64,000 nucleotides of DNA from Holacanthus passer. Lineage: Eukaryota > Chordata > Actinopteri > Pomacanthidae. The stretch's first letter is position 1, and every line of letters begins with the position of its first letter. Of this stretch, positions 22,300-34,120 are shown piece after piece. The DNA is taken from NCBI GenBank assembly GCA_025331565.1, contig JAFREQ010000091.1:1474501-1538500 (forward strand). Direction: 5' to 3'. The position numbers and the translations under genes were made by a program. Under the pieces are notes generated by a model. The model was given only the letters and a program-made list of their open reading frames with translations, was not told the origin of the DNA and did no database searches.

Positions 22300-22995
22300 A
22301 CCAACACATGGCTGGAGATACAGTTACACAACTCTCCACTCACATTTTGTTCCGTCTCCTTGGGCATGTTACATGCAGTATTATTCAAGATTTGGCAGGA
22401 GTGTGGAAACATCACATCTGTTTAAATCTCCAAGCAGGAAGATCAGGTCATTGGCAGAATTGCGCAATGCCTTGTTATAGCTGGAGGATATGCGATCAGC
22501 TGCAAGTGCACAGTTTGGCCCGGGCTCATACGCTAGAATTATTGTGTCTGTCTGAACTCGTGGGGCAGGTAATGTGGAGGGAAGTGATGTTGTAGTGAGT
22601 GGAACAGTCAGTTTCGTGTACCCACACTTCTCACTGCCTGTGTAATATCCTAGTCAAATTGGAGGAGAGAATGTCCCTCGAGATCAACGTTGTTAACATC
22701 CTCAGTCAACCACTTTTCAGCAAAGCTAATCAGGTTGGTCCTGCTGAAATCCATGTCATTTTTGACAAGTACAGCGAGTTTGTGCATTTTATCCTGTACA
22801 GAGCGAACATTGGATAGGGTTATTGTTGGGAGAGAGAATGGACTTCAACTGTGATTGAGCATTTTCCGACTCCCCCCTCTGGCCCCTTTCTTTCCTTTCT
22901 TTCTCCTTTGGATGTTAGGACGGGCTGATCGATGTGTCAAGCAGATAATTTCATCAGAGCTGAGGAGAAGTATTGGGGGAGTCTTACTTGTATAT
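22300..22995 (-). pseudogene. LINE endonuclease-domain fragment, minus strand
   Basis: On the minus strand, starting near 22995, the translation reads LTHRSARPNIQRRKKGKKG and then LPTITLSNVRSVQDKMHKLA. It continues LVKNDMDFSRTNLISFAEKWL and VDLEGHSLLQFD. A frameshifted continuation includes HYLPHEF, a YPP segment and an ILPMT/LGDLN segment. This is the apurinic/apyrimidinic-like endonuclease of Rex1/L2-group LINEs (family hallmark SNVRSL...; E in the T/E-W-L motif kept here as EKWL). It is the N-terminal domain missing from the LINE copies at 9.3 and 49.4 kb. Several stops and indels are present, so it is inactive. No RT follows; sequence similarity fades below 22300. Confidence 0.72.
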
Positions 22996-25165
22996 TGGAG
23001 ATTCAGCAAATCCTTTCAGGTGTGAGCAGGAAATATAGGCATGGTTAGTCCACTGAGCCGCTGATATTGTGGTTTTAGTCTGTCATCCATGATGGTCAGA
23101 GTCCAGATCGCTGCTATGAGCTTGATCAACATGTAATCAAACATGATCGCCAGGTGTGGAATTCTTACACACAGAAACTTGATATAAACTTTGAACCACC
23201 ACCGAAAGGTTTGAGAGCCACAGAATAAGCTCTTATCTGACAAGAGCTTTAGGAATTAGCAGTTGATAGAACCTCTTGGTAGTAGTAGTAAATGAAGTGG
23301 CATGCTAAGAGTCATTCACAGTTGCTAGTTTTATGAAATTGGGATGTAAAATAATAGACACTTACGATACATTTTTTTCTTCCATCCGTTTACAGACATG
23401 AGAGGAGTAGTGATCCTCTCACGGAACTCAGCATAAAAGCAAATAAGCGTGAAACATGTCACAAAATGTCAAACTATTCATTTTGTGTCTAATGTTAGCA
23501 TGTTCCTCTCCGTCACACAAATATCCATAAGAACCTTTTCTTCATGTCACACGACTGAGGAGTTTCATCTGCGCGTGTTTGATATGAGTTCAGTTTTTGC
23601 TCCTCGCTGTAAGCCACATGAAAGACTACATGGTTATGTGACTTAACCAGAGATCCCATCATGAGATGCTTCATGCAAACCTTCCCTACAATAAACACCC
23701 TTTCTATCAGATGACAGACAAATGCAAATTCCTGCCTGGAGATTATACATTCTCCTCAGGGGGAAACAGAAACTGTCACACCATCCTTTCATTCCAGCCA
23801 AATAGTACAGTCAAATCCATTATCCAGTGGGAGCCTGGGAGAAGAAGGGGGGGGCAATACTTCCAGACGACAAGGCGCACATTCTCCTTTCAATCTCCTG
23901 TCGTTACCAAGAACAGTCCTGTCACTCATTTCCATCATAATCTGCTGGTTTCTATGTTTTCTGTCAGGACGGTGACAGATGCTACACACAGGACAGGAAC
24001 ACGAATCTCATTCTGTTTGTTTGTTTTGTCGTTGATGCTTTTTCCTGAGCCACGTGTCTCCGGGAGTGTTCCCAAAAAAAGTCATATTCACAACTAAAAT
24101 ATATTGTGACGGTGTGGTCTTTTGCAAGTGGGCAATCAGAGTTTACACTTAAATTAGTGATAGAATTAATGATTCAGTTCTCAAGCTTTTCTTCTTCTTC
24201 TACTTTTCATCATGTCGGAATTTGCTCCTTGAAGCCTTGAATCTTTGACACTGCTGTCTGCCACAGTGTCTTTTTTTGATACTGCCACCAGGAGTTAATC
24301 AGAAAACTCCATGTGTACATAAATTCTCCTGATTGATTATTATCAAATGAATTCTAAGTATGTGCACATATGTGTTGATTTAAGAAATGGATGAGTTAAA
24401 GGGTGGCCTGATTATATGCTGGTCACTTACCAATAAAATGGTTCATAATCAAATTTAAAAAAAAATATTATTTGTTCATCTTACTTTATGTTGTAAACAT
24501 CATAAAACAGACTTCATCTGTGTTAGAACTCCTTGTATTGTCAGACAACCGAGCAACTCAAAAGTGATGTCTAGGAGTTTTAAAATCGTGACTTAAAATT
24601 GGACTGCGTCACGACTGATAAATGTCTTCCAGTTGTCTTTACAAGGTGGAAGAGGACACTGTCTGCTATATCTTTCTGTGTGCTTGACTCAGGTCTGCTG
24701 CTGCATTTATGTGTTAAAATTTGACCAGGAAAGATCTGGTGATTTTATTTTTTTTTTTGAAGGAAAAGCGACTGTTGCTTATTGAAACACCGGACCGACA
24801 TGAATGATTGCCAGCACATTCACATCATCGAGTACGTCTGAAAGGGGTTATAGATCTTACTGCCACTTTCAAAGTAAAATGAGAGAAGAGGAAAGAGGGC
24901 GGGTTGTAAAGGAAGGTTTTTATAGAGGAGTAAAGAAAGACAGAAAAAGGTAATGGGGCAGGGAAAGGAAACAGGCCACAGGCAGAGGTGTGTATGTGCT
25001 GCGCTAACAAACCCTTCTATCTGCCATTTGTGAGGTGATACTGTATGTTTCTATATGAGTGCTTACATGCATGTTCAGTATGTGGATGGACAGTAATATG
25101 TGTTGGTGCACTGGTGTGTGTGTATTGCTGTTGTGTTTGCATGTGTGTTGTCCTTTAAATCTGCT

Positions 25166-25169
<4 letters not shown>

Positions 25170-25204
<35 letters not shown>
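25170..25204. repeat. (TG)n microsatellite
   Basis: About 17 TG units. An imperfect CA-rich run follows at 25317-25364. Confidence 0.95.
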
Positions 25205-25206
<2 letters not shown>

Positions 25207-27250
25207 CTGTGCATGATCCATGTTAGCTGTCTTCCCTGGCTATAATGGGCCAAGCTGGCAACCTGCTGGCAGCCTGACGTTTGACAGAAAACAATGCATA
25301 TTCATCTCTCTCCCTCACACCCACCCACCCACACACACACACACACGCACACACAAACACACACTGAGTGGCTCCCCGTGGTTCGGCTGCCACCGAGCCG
25401 TATGGACGATTAGTCAAGGCCACAGCCTTCACCTTTAAAGAGTTCTTTCTTTTTCTTTGCCCTCCTTTTCAAAGTTTTCTTCTTTTCATCCTCTGTTTTT
25501 ATTTTTCTGTATTTACTTCCTTGCTCAATAATTAGTTTTCCACATCTGCCTTTTTATTAACTTTCTTCTTCTTATTCTTCCATTTATTCACCAATTCTCC
25601 TCCGGTCAAATCTCAACATTAAATAATGTTATTCCCCCCATTTTTCGTCTCCACTTTGATTTTCTCTGTGTCCTTTTGTCTCCAGACATCTTGTTTCTTT
25701 CTCTCGTTTTCTTTGTTAAACTGTCGGAACAAGATATTTTCAGCACAATCATAAAATAATTGTACTGGGCATTGTACTGAAGGTAAAAAAAAATGAAAAA
25801 ATAAAAGCAGAAAATGTTTCTGGTGCAGAGTCAAAGAGTCGTGCGATGGCAGATTTGGAAATTACAGCTATGCTTCAGTAATGATTACTTTAGCTCCCCT
25901 CTGTAAAACTCATTTGGACTCATGTTTGAACAAAGTCATGCTGTTTTTTATTTTCTATTTATTTTGTTCACCTTCACAACTTTGCTTCCCTTTGCATCAT
26001 ACACCTGAACATTAAAATTATTTGTCAACTTCTTTGCTACCTCAAAACCATAAACTCGATAAACTACCAGGGGCTGTGAGAACAACCGGGCTTCCATCCA
26101 ATCGTTTTTATGCTAATGATGATGTATCACGTCTCCATTAAGTTTTATCAGCGCTGCAAGAAAAGTTTTAGTGCTTGCTTGAGGTACAAACAAAGTTGCT
26201 GCTAAAGACATTATTAGCTTTAGAGACACATTTGACATGATCAGGCAGACAAATTATTCATTTTCATCACACCTGAACTACAAAGTGAATTTGAACATTG
26301 TGTCTATGTATGTATGTCATTTATCTCTCTGCCTCCTTGGTGATGATGTAACAGCGTCATCATTTTCAGGATTTGAAGTGAAATGAGTCACTGAAACTTT
26401 AAGGCCAATCGTGACTGATGAATAATGTTTGCAGCAGGTTTTCCAATTTGGAAAATGTCATGTGCGCATTAATAATAATCGCTGGGATCTTGGAACATGG
26501 CATCATTGCTACAGCTAAGGTCAAAGGGACACGAAACACAAGCGGTCAGAAAATCAGACATGTTGTCAAGCCAACACTTTATCCAGAGAATCTAAACTGC
26601 TTTACTTGTGAGCAAAACTGACAGTGACGACAATTTAAATGTTGCTTTGCATACAGGTCAGTAACTTCCTAATAATTTCCTTCAAAGAACTATGTAATTT
26701 GGTACTAACTGTGCTCTTTAAAGCTGCACTCGCTGTTCTACACTCACTGTTTTTTATAAAGACAGTGGTGTTTAGCATCTTAGCTAATTGTTTTGGTTTT
26801 ATGACTGCAGTTTTACTACCCACTCTACCTGCTCGGCACCAAACAGCAGACAAAGTTAGGTGTAAACACAACTGCACATCTACACAACTGTAGCGCCATA
26901 TATTTTTCTCAGGTGTTGGTGCAGACCAAACCAGAACGACAAAATGTGTAAGTGATTAATCAGGTGGCCAGAAACACAACTCCAAATGAATGCTAATGTT
27001 TCTGCATATCAACTGCATGTGAAAAAAGCCAACTGTGTGCTACCTCTTTTCTTTATTTATTATATTATTATATTATATTATATTTCTAAAGTTTATGAGG
27101 TGATAATATGTCAATGCTGTTTACGACTTCTTGTCCTGCCCTGACGAAAATATTAATAAATGAAGGTTTAGCTATACCATATTATTATTATTATTATTAT
27201 TACATTTTCTACAAACTGTGTTTTCCCTTTTCACATTTTTTTATTGATTT

Positions 27251-27251
27251 T

Positions 27252-27293
<42 letters not shown>
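27251..27293. repeat. compound (TA)n(TG)n microsatellite
   Basis: About 10 TA units pass into about 11 TG units. ATT-type runs lie just upstream at 27061-27083 and 27181-27201. Confidence 0.95.
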
Positions 27294-28422
27294 AGCCTTT
27301 GATGTTTGTGATTTTGATTTCCCTACAGGAATCATTAATGCCTCATCTCCACCTTCTCTAAAGTCACAGCTGGCTTTGCGTTGTTGTTCTTATGATCTTG
27401 AGGTTTGATAGACAGCTGCAGATGACAGAAGTCTCACTTTGGTGTGAGCTGTTTCTCGTGCGTCTCTCTGCTCCAGCTGTGCTGTAACCTGGCTGACCCT
27501 GCACAAGGCAAACAGAGAATTTCCACTCTGGACGGCCTCTTAAATACAGCATGTCACAACTCAGTGTATTGGAAACTTCCCTTTCACATGAACAAAACAT
27601 CTCTCTGAAGCAGAATTGGCGCTGTTGTCCTCTCTGGCCTTTGCTGTCTTTTCTCTCCCAGTTTAATTCTCTTCCAGTCTTTTAGATTTTTATCCTCTTT
27701 TCCTCTAACTCTCCTCCATTTTTCCCCTCCTCCTCAGCATTCCTCTGTGTTCTTTCTCTTCCTGTCACTTGTCAAAACCTTTTCTTTTTCTCATTTGCCT
27801 CTTCTCTTTTACTCTCCCCACTTCTCCTCTTCCTTGGCCTCAATCCAAAGCTTTCTTTAGAATTTGACTCTGTTTCTCACTCGCTCACTGGTTCAGTTTC
27901 AGCTATTTAATGGGCACAGAGTCTTTATAGTAATTTAATGGCAAAACATCTTTCAGGTTTATTGTTGTTCTTCTTAATTTTTTACGTCCATTCCTTTGCT
28001 CTTTCTCTGTGTCTCCATGTGTATGTTACCCTCTTTAACCTTGTTCCATTCTGTCTTCTCCGACGAAACATGTCCTGGCACATTAGAGTAAAGCTTTACT
28101 TCTACAACAGTTGTGACATTGAGCGGTCTGGAAGTTTTCAAAGCCTCCAGCGACTCTACTTTTATTTCCTGCACATTTTGTTTCTAGATGACATTGGCCA
28201 AACTGCAGGGATTGTGTATATATTCCCTGGAAACACTTGTTGTGTTCCTGTCTAAATAAGGACAAGGAACACAGGAACCCCACAACCACATGATTTGATG
28301 GTTGCCTTTGAAACAGAGGCATGAAGGGCCTCAGAAAGGTGAGGTGTTGGAATAGTATGCTCTGCATGTTGATGTGACCCAAGTTTGCTTGGTCATTTTC
28401 ACATTGGTCATTTGCTCAAGCA

Positions 28423-28445
28423 TCCTTTCCTTTCCTTTCCTTTCC
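28423..28445. repeat. (CCTTT)n short tandem repeat
   Basis: Four to five CCTTT units. Confidence 0.93.
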
Positions 28446-28923
28446 TGACAAGCAACCTCTTGTGATTGTGTAAATAATAACTGTGGCCTGTTGGAAGCAA
28501 AGGATGAAGTAGTGTTACGTTGCACCACAAAGCCTGTTAGGGAGAAGGCCCAGATGTAATATTCACAAAGTGTGTGACTTCCACAGCAGAGGCTGCAGTG
28601 GCACCTGGTGAAAAAATATGGGTCATTTTTTTGAAGATAAAGCTGATAAAGTGTTAACTACAAACAAGTATTCAAGTATTGTGTGTGTCCAACTATTAAA
28701 AACACATCAGTGAGCCACACATACTGGATGACATGTTCTTTCATTACCATGAACACATACTGTGGTTTATTTTGAGTCAACGCCAGATACACTGTCCTGC
28801 TGCCACAAGCACTCACTACAGCGTCAAATGAAACTATACATTTCTGAACTGGGTTTTTTTTTTGGGGGGGGTTATTTGCATCTTTAGTAAGAACTAGTGG
28901 GCTTGGGACTGAAAGCCACAGAC

Positions 28924-29567
28924 TGTTACGGGGAGTGGGGATGGACTCAAATGCGACACACAGAAATCGGTGGTTGAAAAGATCTTTAATAAAGGCAAAC
29001 AAAATCTTAATTAACAAAACTCACTGCTGGGTTGTGTCCAGGATAGTCCAGAAAATCTCAGAGCAGATCCAAAAAATGACAAGAGCACAGACAGTCAAGA
29101 AGGAATCACAAAAGACAAGGAGTCAAAGAAGAGAGAGAGAGAGAAGAACAATCCAGCAAGGCTGAGTGGGGTGAAATGGCTTATGTAGAGTCCTGATTAG
29201 TTGTTGGCTGCAGCTGGGATCACAGGTGACAAAATGAGGTGGGAGTGGCTGACAGGTAAGGTGATGCAGAGGCGGGGTGAGTAGGGAAGTACACTGAATA
29301 CAGAATTACGGCAGACAGAACAGAGACCAGAACTAAAACAGACAGAACTATACATTACAGGAAAGGGGCTGACAGGACAACAGCATAACACACTATGACA
29401 GAACTACGACAAGACAAGACTGACAGAATTAAACAGAGACTGAAACACTAGACAGAGAGGGACTGAACACTGGACAAAACTGTGTCAGGTAAAGAGACAA
29501 GGCAAAAAAACTAAGGCAAAACAAAAACTAAAGGTTGAACAGAGGCCTGGCAGGCAGAACTATGACA
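28924..29567 (-). mobile_element. solo LTR, Ty3/gypsy-like, minus orientation
   Basis: The 644-bp unit starts TGTTACGGGG and ends AACTATGACA (TG...CA ends). It is flanked by perfect 5-bp duplications, CAGAC at 28919-28923 and 29568-29572. On the minus strand an ATTAAA polyadenylation signal lies near 28988, about 60 bp before the LTR 3' end, as in the LTR at 11.5 kb. A purine-rich GA run is at 29134-29152. No gag/pol remains next to it, so it is a solo LTR left by recombination. The body shows no long match to the 11.5-kb LTR, so it is a different family with the same architecture. Confidence 0.85.
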
Positions 29568-30450
29568 CAGACAGGGTGTAATCTTTCTGTGGTATTTGTT
29601 GGTGAAGAGTCAAATATATAATATCAAAAGCCTTTAAGTATCAAGAAAATTTAAGTAAATCTTACTGGTTAATGTGATTTGAATTTGAACTGGACAGCTG
29701 CCTGTGTTGCATTTATTTATTTATTTTATTATATTTATTTTTCCATTATGAAAAATAATGAGCGATTGCATTTCAATCCTCTTTTGCTGAGAACCAAATG
29801 AGTTTTTAAAAAGTCAACTCAAAGCTGGAAGACAAAAGGATGAATAGCTACTTATTAATCACAAATAGTACAGCAGTGCTATCAGTTAGGGCCAGAGCTA
29901 ATGATTATTTTTGAGTTATCTACAGTACTTTTTTTTCTGATTTTCTTGCTTCATTGATTGCTAATTGTTATGTCTATGAAATGTCCTACAGTAAGCACAA
30001 GTTCACAGAGAAATGGGATCATCTTCAAATGGCTTATTTTGTCTGAATCACAGTTAAATCTATTTATATTTGATCTTGAACTGGCTCTCGGTTTTTGACA
30101 AAGACAGGGGAGAGCGCACACTAGTTTCCATCTTCTTTTGGCCCTTTGTGATTTTGCTAGTCAAGAGGCAACATAAAGTCTGTGCCTAAAACCATTGCCT
30201 TAATCAAGCATAATCAAGTTCTGAGGTGGTTCAGATGGCTGACACTCGCTTTGCAAAACAGCCAACGATCCACACACAGTGTGTCCGTAAACCAAGTCGT
30301 TGATGTGTGACAAATCAGTAAAATCGGTGATGCAGGTGGGTGCCGGGGTGAGTGGAGAAACCCTGGACAGCACAGGTGTCAGACCAGACCTCCCAGCTCA
30401 TCAGCCCGGGTGAACTGGCTCTCTTATGTTCTGCACTGGGCCAGGTTTTC

Positions 30451-30499
<49 letters not shown>
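30451..30499. repeat. (CTAT)n tetranucleotide microsatellite
   Basis: About 12 CTAT units. Confidence 0.97.
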
Positions 30500-30819
30500 C
30501 TTCATCCCCTCTTTTCAGCCATCCATCTTATTTTAATTAATGAATAAGCCAGTCAGTTCAGAGCTGTCAGAGTGTGTGTTTGCTCTCATCAAGTTTCCTC
30601 TCCTGTGCTCCAGTTTCCCTGTGCGGCCTTACAGTAGGGACAACCAGCCCCATCAATATTTAAAACGCATTCTAATTAAGCTCCGGCTGCACCCTTGGCG
30701 CCCGAGATGAGCAAAGGGGTGAAATTAAAGGCGCCCCTCACCCTCCATGTCCCCATTGACTTTTCATCAACCTGAAAACAAAAACAACAACAAATTGCTG
30801 CTCACTCGCCACATCTGCT

Positions 30820-30845
30820 GGGGGGAGGGGGGTGGGGGGGTGTGG
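30820..30845 (+). other. G-quadruplex-type motif
   Basis: Three long G-runs separated by single bases (G6-A-G6-T-G7, then TGTGG) give enough stacked G triplets for an intramolecular four-stranded structure. Directly visible as sequence; folding is inference. Confidence 0.6.
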
Positions 30846-30990
30846 ACCCAGCACAGTGAAACATGCCTCATCTAATGGAGGGTTAAATATTTATGGCCTC
30901 CTTGATCCTCTTGTAGAATGTGGCTGTGCTGATGGATGACTGATGTATGTAGGTTAAGTTAGCCTGGGACAAAGAGGGAGATGTATGTTG

Positions 30991-30991
<1 letters not shown>

Positions 30992-31040
<49 letters not shown>
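30992..31040. repeat. (GT)n microsatellite
   Basis: About 24 GT units. Confidence 0.97.
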
Positions 31041-31041
<1 letters not shown>

Positions 31042-31155
31042 TTGGTTTATGTTCCAGTGTGATCATGTTTCATTGCTGACGATGAGGAAAATGTTTTGCC
31101 ACCGTTTGACTGAAGTGACCGAAAGAGACAGACTAATGGAGTGCAGACGGTCACA

Positions 31156-31158
<3 letters not shown>

Positions 31159-31217
<59 letters not shown>

Positions 31218-31224
31218 TGTGTGT
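31159..31224. repeat. (GT)n microsatellite
   Basis: About 32 GT units, one TC interruption near the end. Confidence 0.97.
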
Positions 31225-31329
31225 GACAGCAAATCTGATTTGAGTCGACCAAGAAGGATAGAGGGAAAGCATCGGACAAGAAATTAACCAAAGAATCTGT
31301 TATTTCACAGATGGAGAATGTTCATTGAA

Positions 31330-31371
31330 GTGTGTGTATGTGTGTGTGAGAGAGAGAATGAGAGAGAGAGA
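31330..31371. repeat. mixed GT/GA microsatellite
   Basis: Short GT run followed by interrupted GA run. Confidence 0.9.
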
Positions 31372-31439
31372 GCTGAGAGTATAACTGACAAAACTCTGAG
31401 AAATTGTATGGATGATGCCCAATTTGTGTTTTTGCTCTG

Positions 31440-31476
31440 CGTGCGCACGCACACGCACGCACACACACGCACACGC

Positions 31477-31508
<32 letters not shown>
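31440..31508. repeat. (CA)n/(CGCA)n microsatellite
   Basis: CA repeat with regularly spaced CG units in its first half, then pure CA. Opposite phase to the GT tracts 200-450 bp upstream. Confidence 0.95.
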
Positions 31509-32644
31509 TCAAAGTCATTATGACATCATGCTTGCCACGTTCCTCTGACCAGTGTCATTTTAGCAGTTTCCTTGAACATCAAACAATAATGGATGACTGA
31601 AACAAAAAAAGCTGTCAACACGTCACTTAGAAATGCATTGTTTTTTAACTGGACAGCTTAGACATGTATTATACTTTAATAGACCAGCTTAGAAATCAAT
31701 TTTGTTTTCAAAAATAAACCCATCATAAAGTATGAAGTAAGAATACAATACATTTAGAAATCGTCCCCTTGGCTGAAGGTCAGATTCTTCCCTTGCATGT
31801 TCACAAAGAGTTATGGATGGAGCTCTGCTGGGAGTTATATGAGGTCACTAGACTCCATTTACAGCTGAAAATGATAAAGTTTCAATGCTTCCCACCATAA
31901 CAGATGCAAACAAAGCTGACAGGAGAATCCGAGAGATGTCAATCAAACAGTCTGTACACACCCACAAAGCCCTTAAGTCATCTAATCAGCTCAAATAAGT
32001 GAAAGCATCTGCATGGGGGCTCTTTTAAGACGTTCTTATGGTAAAGCAAGGTGAACAAGCATTCACATGAACATTCAATTCTTAATTACAACTAGGAAAG
32101 TTTTTTTTTCCTATTTATGAAAGCTCTGATCCAATATTTCCAGGGTGGTGTTAAATAATACAGAAGTGCCTGAGAACCAAACAGTCTGTTGTTCAATGTA
32201 ATCAAACCCAAATTTATTGGATATAGTTCTATACTGCCAGCGCACAGTATTTTTAGCACACAGTCAACTCTGTAATCAACTGTCTGTCTCTCCAGTGACA
32301 TGAATGCTCACAAGTCATTAATATGGGAATCCTATCCATCTCTGCCATCCATCCCATATGACATTAATGCAGCATAATTGCAGGTCTGTGATGAGACGCA
32401 CACTTTGGTCTCCTGCATGAAAACCAGGCATGTTACATGCCCATGCACCACCTCAACCTTTTCACCCTTACTTTCCACCTTATTACATATAAGGCATCCT
32501 GTAATACATTGGTACATACAGGGTGAAGCTCTCTTTCACCCTACAGAAAACCAAGTGAGTCAGGGGTGGACCATTTGAACTTGACATATGGAGAGGTTAA
32601 GTCACACTGTAGAAATTTGAAAACCCCAGAAAACATTGAACTAA

Positions 32645-33300
32645 CTTGCATGGTGTGGGCCATTCTGCAACAGCACTGATCATAGCAGGGCCCATCTGGA
32701 TGTTGTTTTCAGAGACAAAGATGGAGGCATGGCACTACATTATTCAGCTTCTACAGAGAGTTGGATGTAAAGGAGACGCTGCAGAACCTGATGAACTGGA
32801 CAGTCTTCTCATCCAGGGATGTTCAGCACATCACAGAGACTGTTGTTCACCAGAGCCTGAAATACAGCTGGGGCATTTGTGATTCCTAAAGGCATTAGAT
32901 AGATACTCTTACCACTCGGAGTGCTAATGGCAGTTGTCCGCTCACCCCCCTCTATTATCATTACCAAATTAGATGCATTTCTGAGATCTAACTCGGTAAA
33001 GATCTTAGTGCCTTACAAAAGTTCATATGCAGAAGAAATCAAATGGTAATTCAGACTTTGGTAGTCGATGCAAGAAACAAATGTCTTGTCTTTCTTGTGG
33101 ACATACAAGCCCCAGCATGAGAGGAGGACAGACATTATCCCCAGAGCAAGAGAAGAGTTGGTATACTTCTGCATCGCCTCCCTTTCCAGAACAGACAACG
33201 AGTAGAGGCCTCCTCTGTAAGGAGAAGTACCTGGGAGCAAGTCGATCAAGCGGTTGTAAGGTTGGTGTGGAGACAGAGAGGTGGCCAAAGCCTTGTTAAA
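32645..33300 (-). pseudogene. Ty3/gypsy-type reverse-transcriptase relic, minus strand
   Basis: The minus-strand translation has FNKALATSLSPHQPY, IDLLPGTSPYRGGLYSLS and LEREAMQKYTNSSLALGI. Next come KKDKTFVSCIDYQSLN, SSAYELL, a stop, then FTELDLRNASNLV (first catalytic Asp). LGITNAPAVFQALVN follows, and later VLQRLL and MISAVAEWPTP. This order matches the start and palm of gypsy-group RT. The stretch that should carry the YxDD motif, between VLN and VLQRLL, is missing, so a catalytic site is lost. There are several stops, and a poly-A run of 19 (33298-33316) interrupts the upstream side. The minus-strand frame stays open to 33507, but that part is not recognisable as pol. The three solo LTRs of this window share the orientation but are too far away to be tied to it. 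Confidence 0.82.
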
Positions 33301-33532
33301 AAAAAAAAAAAAAAACCTCTTTGAAGCTGAGGTAACAGGGAGTAAAACCAGAAGGTCCAGGAAGTCTGCCTCTGTCAAAGCCAAAGGAGGTGAGGAGGGA
33401 GGAGGCTCAGGAATCCCAGGTGAGCTGGAACAAAAGGATGAGGATGAGACGGGAAGCAGGTGAGTGAACATCACTCGCTCCAATCCAGCAGTTCTTTGGC
33501 GGACCACTTCATGTGAGCAGTATGCTTACAGA

Positions 33533-33729
33533 GCAAATAGCTGCTATCCAGCTATACATATAGGGGAGACCAGGGATGGTTGTAACAAGGGGATGGTTGT
33601 AACAGCATCACTTTCACCAATAAGGGATGCCATTAGTGTCATGTGATCAATGTCATGTGTAACTACTCCCTCCCTGACCTTGCATGTGGATTTGCATGTC
33701 TGTGGAAAGAAGTGTGTGGGTTTTAAAGC

Positions 33730-33763
<34 letters not shown>

Positions 33764-34120
33764 GGTAAGAAACTAATCTTGTGGACCAAGTTTATATTCT
33801 GATTAGTACTGACACCGTTGAAGTTTTAATTGGGAAACTTATATTATATTGAAGAGTAGGCTCTAAGATATGAGTCATTTCATCAACACTAATTTTAAAC
33901 TATCATGCTAGTACAGCTAGCTAAACAATGGCTGACGGGGGTGGGGAGGGTTGTAACACCTTCCAAAAAAATGTTACAACCATCCCCGTAATGACATCTC
34001 ATATATTTTCTCTATCCTACTCCCTCTTTTCAGTATGCCAAGACGATGGGTGTGGAAAACGAATAGGGGTGTGTCTGCACATGTACTGAAAGCTGCATCC
34101 AATGAAGTGAGGCAGGGAAA
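33533..34120 (+). mobile_element. pogo-like element, 5' fragment (copy 1)
   Basis: This stretch matches 36132-36703 almost base for base. It starts at GCAAATAGCTGCTATCCAGC, includes GGGGAGACCAGGGATGGTTG, and stops abruptly after GAGGCAGGGAAA. Differences are a few substitutions, small indels (one extra ACT, one ATTAT), and a much longer poly-A (A31 at 33731-33761). It carries the subterminal GGTTGTAACA repeats, the hairpin upstream of the gene, a 3' splice-like site just before ATG 34035, and about 28 codons of transposase (MPRRWVWKTNRGVSAHVLKA). It is truncated; sequence after 34120 is unrelated to copy 2. Confidence 0.87.

Larger units (their letters stand above)
23000..28918. other. anonymous non-coding DNA with simple repeats
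   Basis: No gene or transposon recognised. Open frames such as 23666-24097 (143 codons) and 27938-28255 (105 codons) have no motif I know and an unremarkable composition. Simple repeats are listed separately. Confidence 0.45.
29573..32639. other. anonymous DNA with a dense microsatellite cluster
   Basis: No gene recognised. The section 30640-30900 stands out for homeodomain-type TAATTA/AATTAA sites and G-runs and is reported separately. Four dinucleotide tracts lie within 30992-31510. Confidence 0.45.

Noticed and set aside
23666..24097. 143-codon plus-strand frame
   Set aside because: No motif, no transmembrane or signal pattern, and composition like the flanking DNA.
27938..28255. 105-codon frame with a hydrophobic start resembling a signal peptide
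   Set aside because: The hydrophobic run comes from a T-rich stretch; no downstream domain, no neighbouring exons.
31300..31600. Overlapping frames on both strands near 31.3-31.6 kb
   Set aside because: They are dinucleotide repeats read in several frames.
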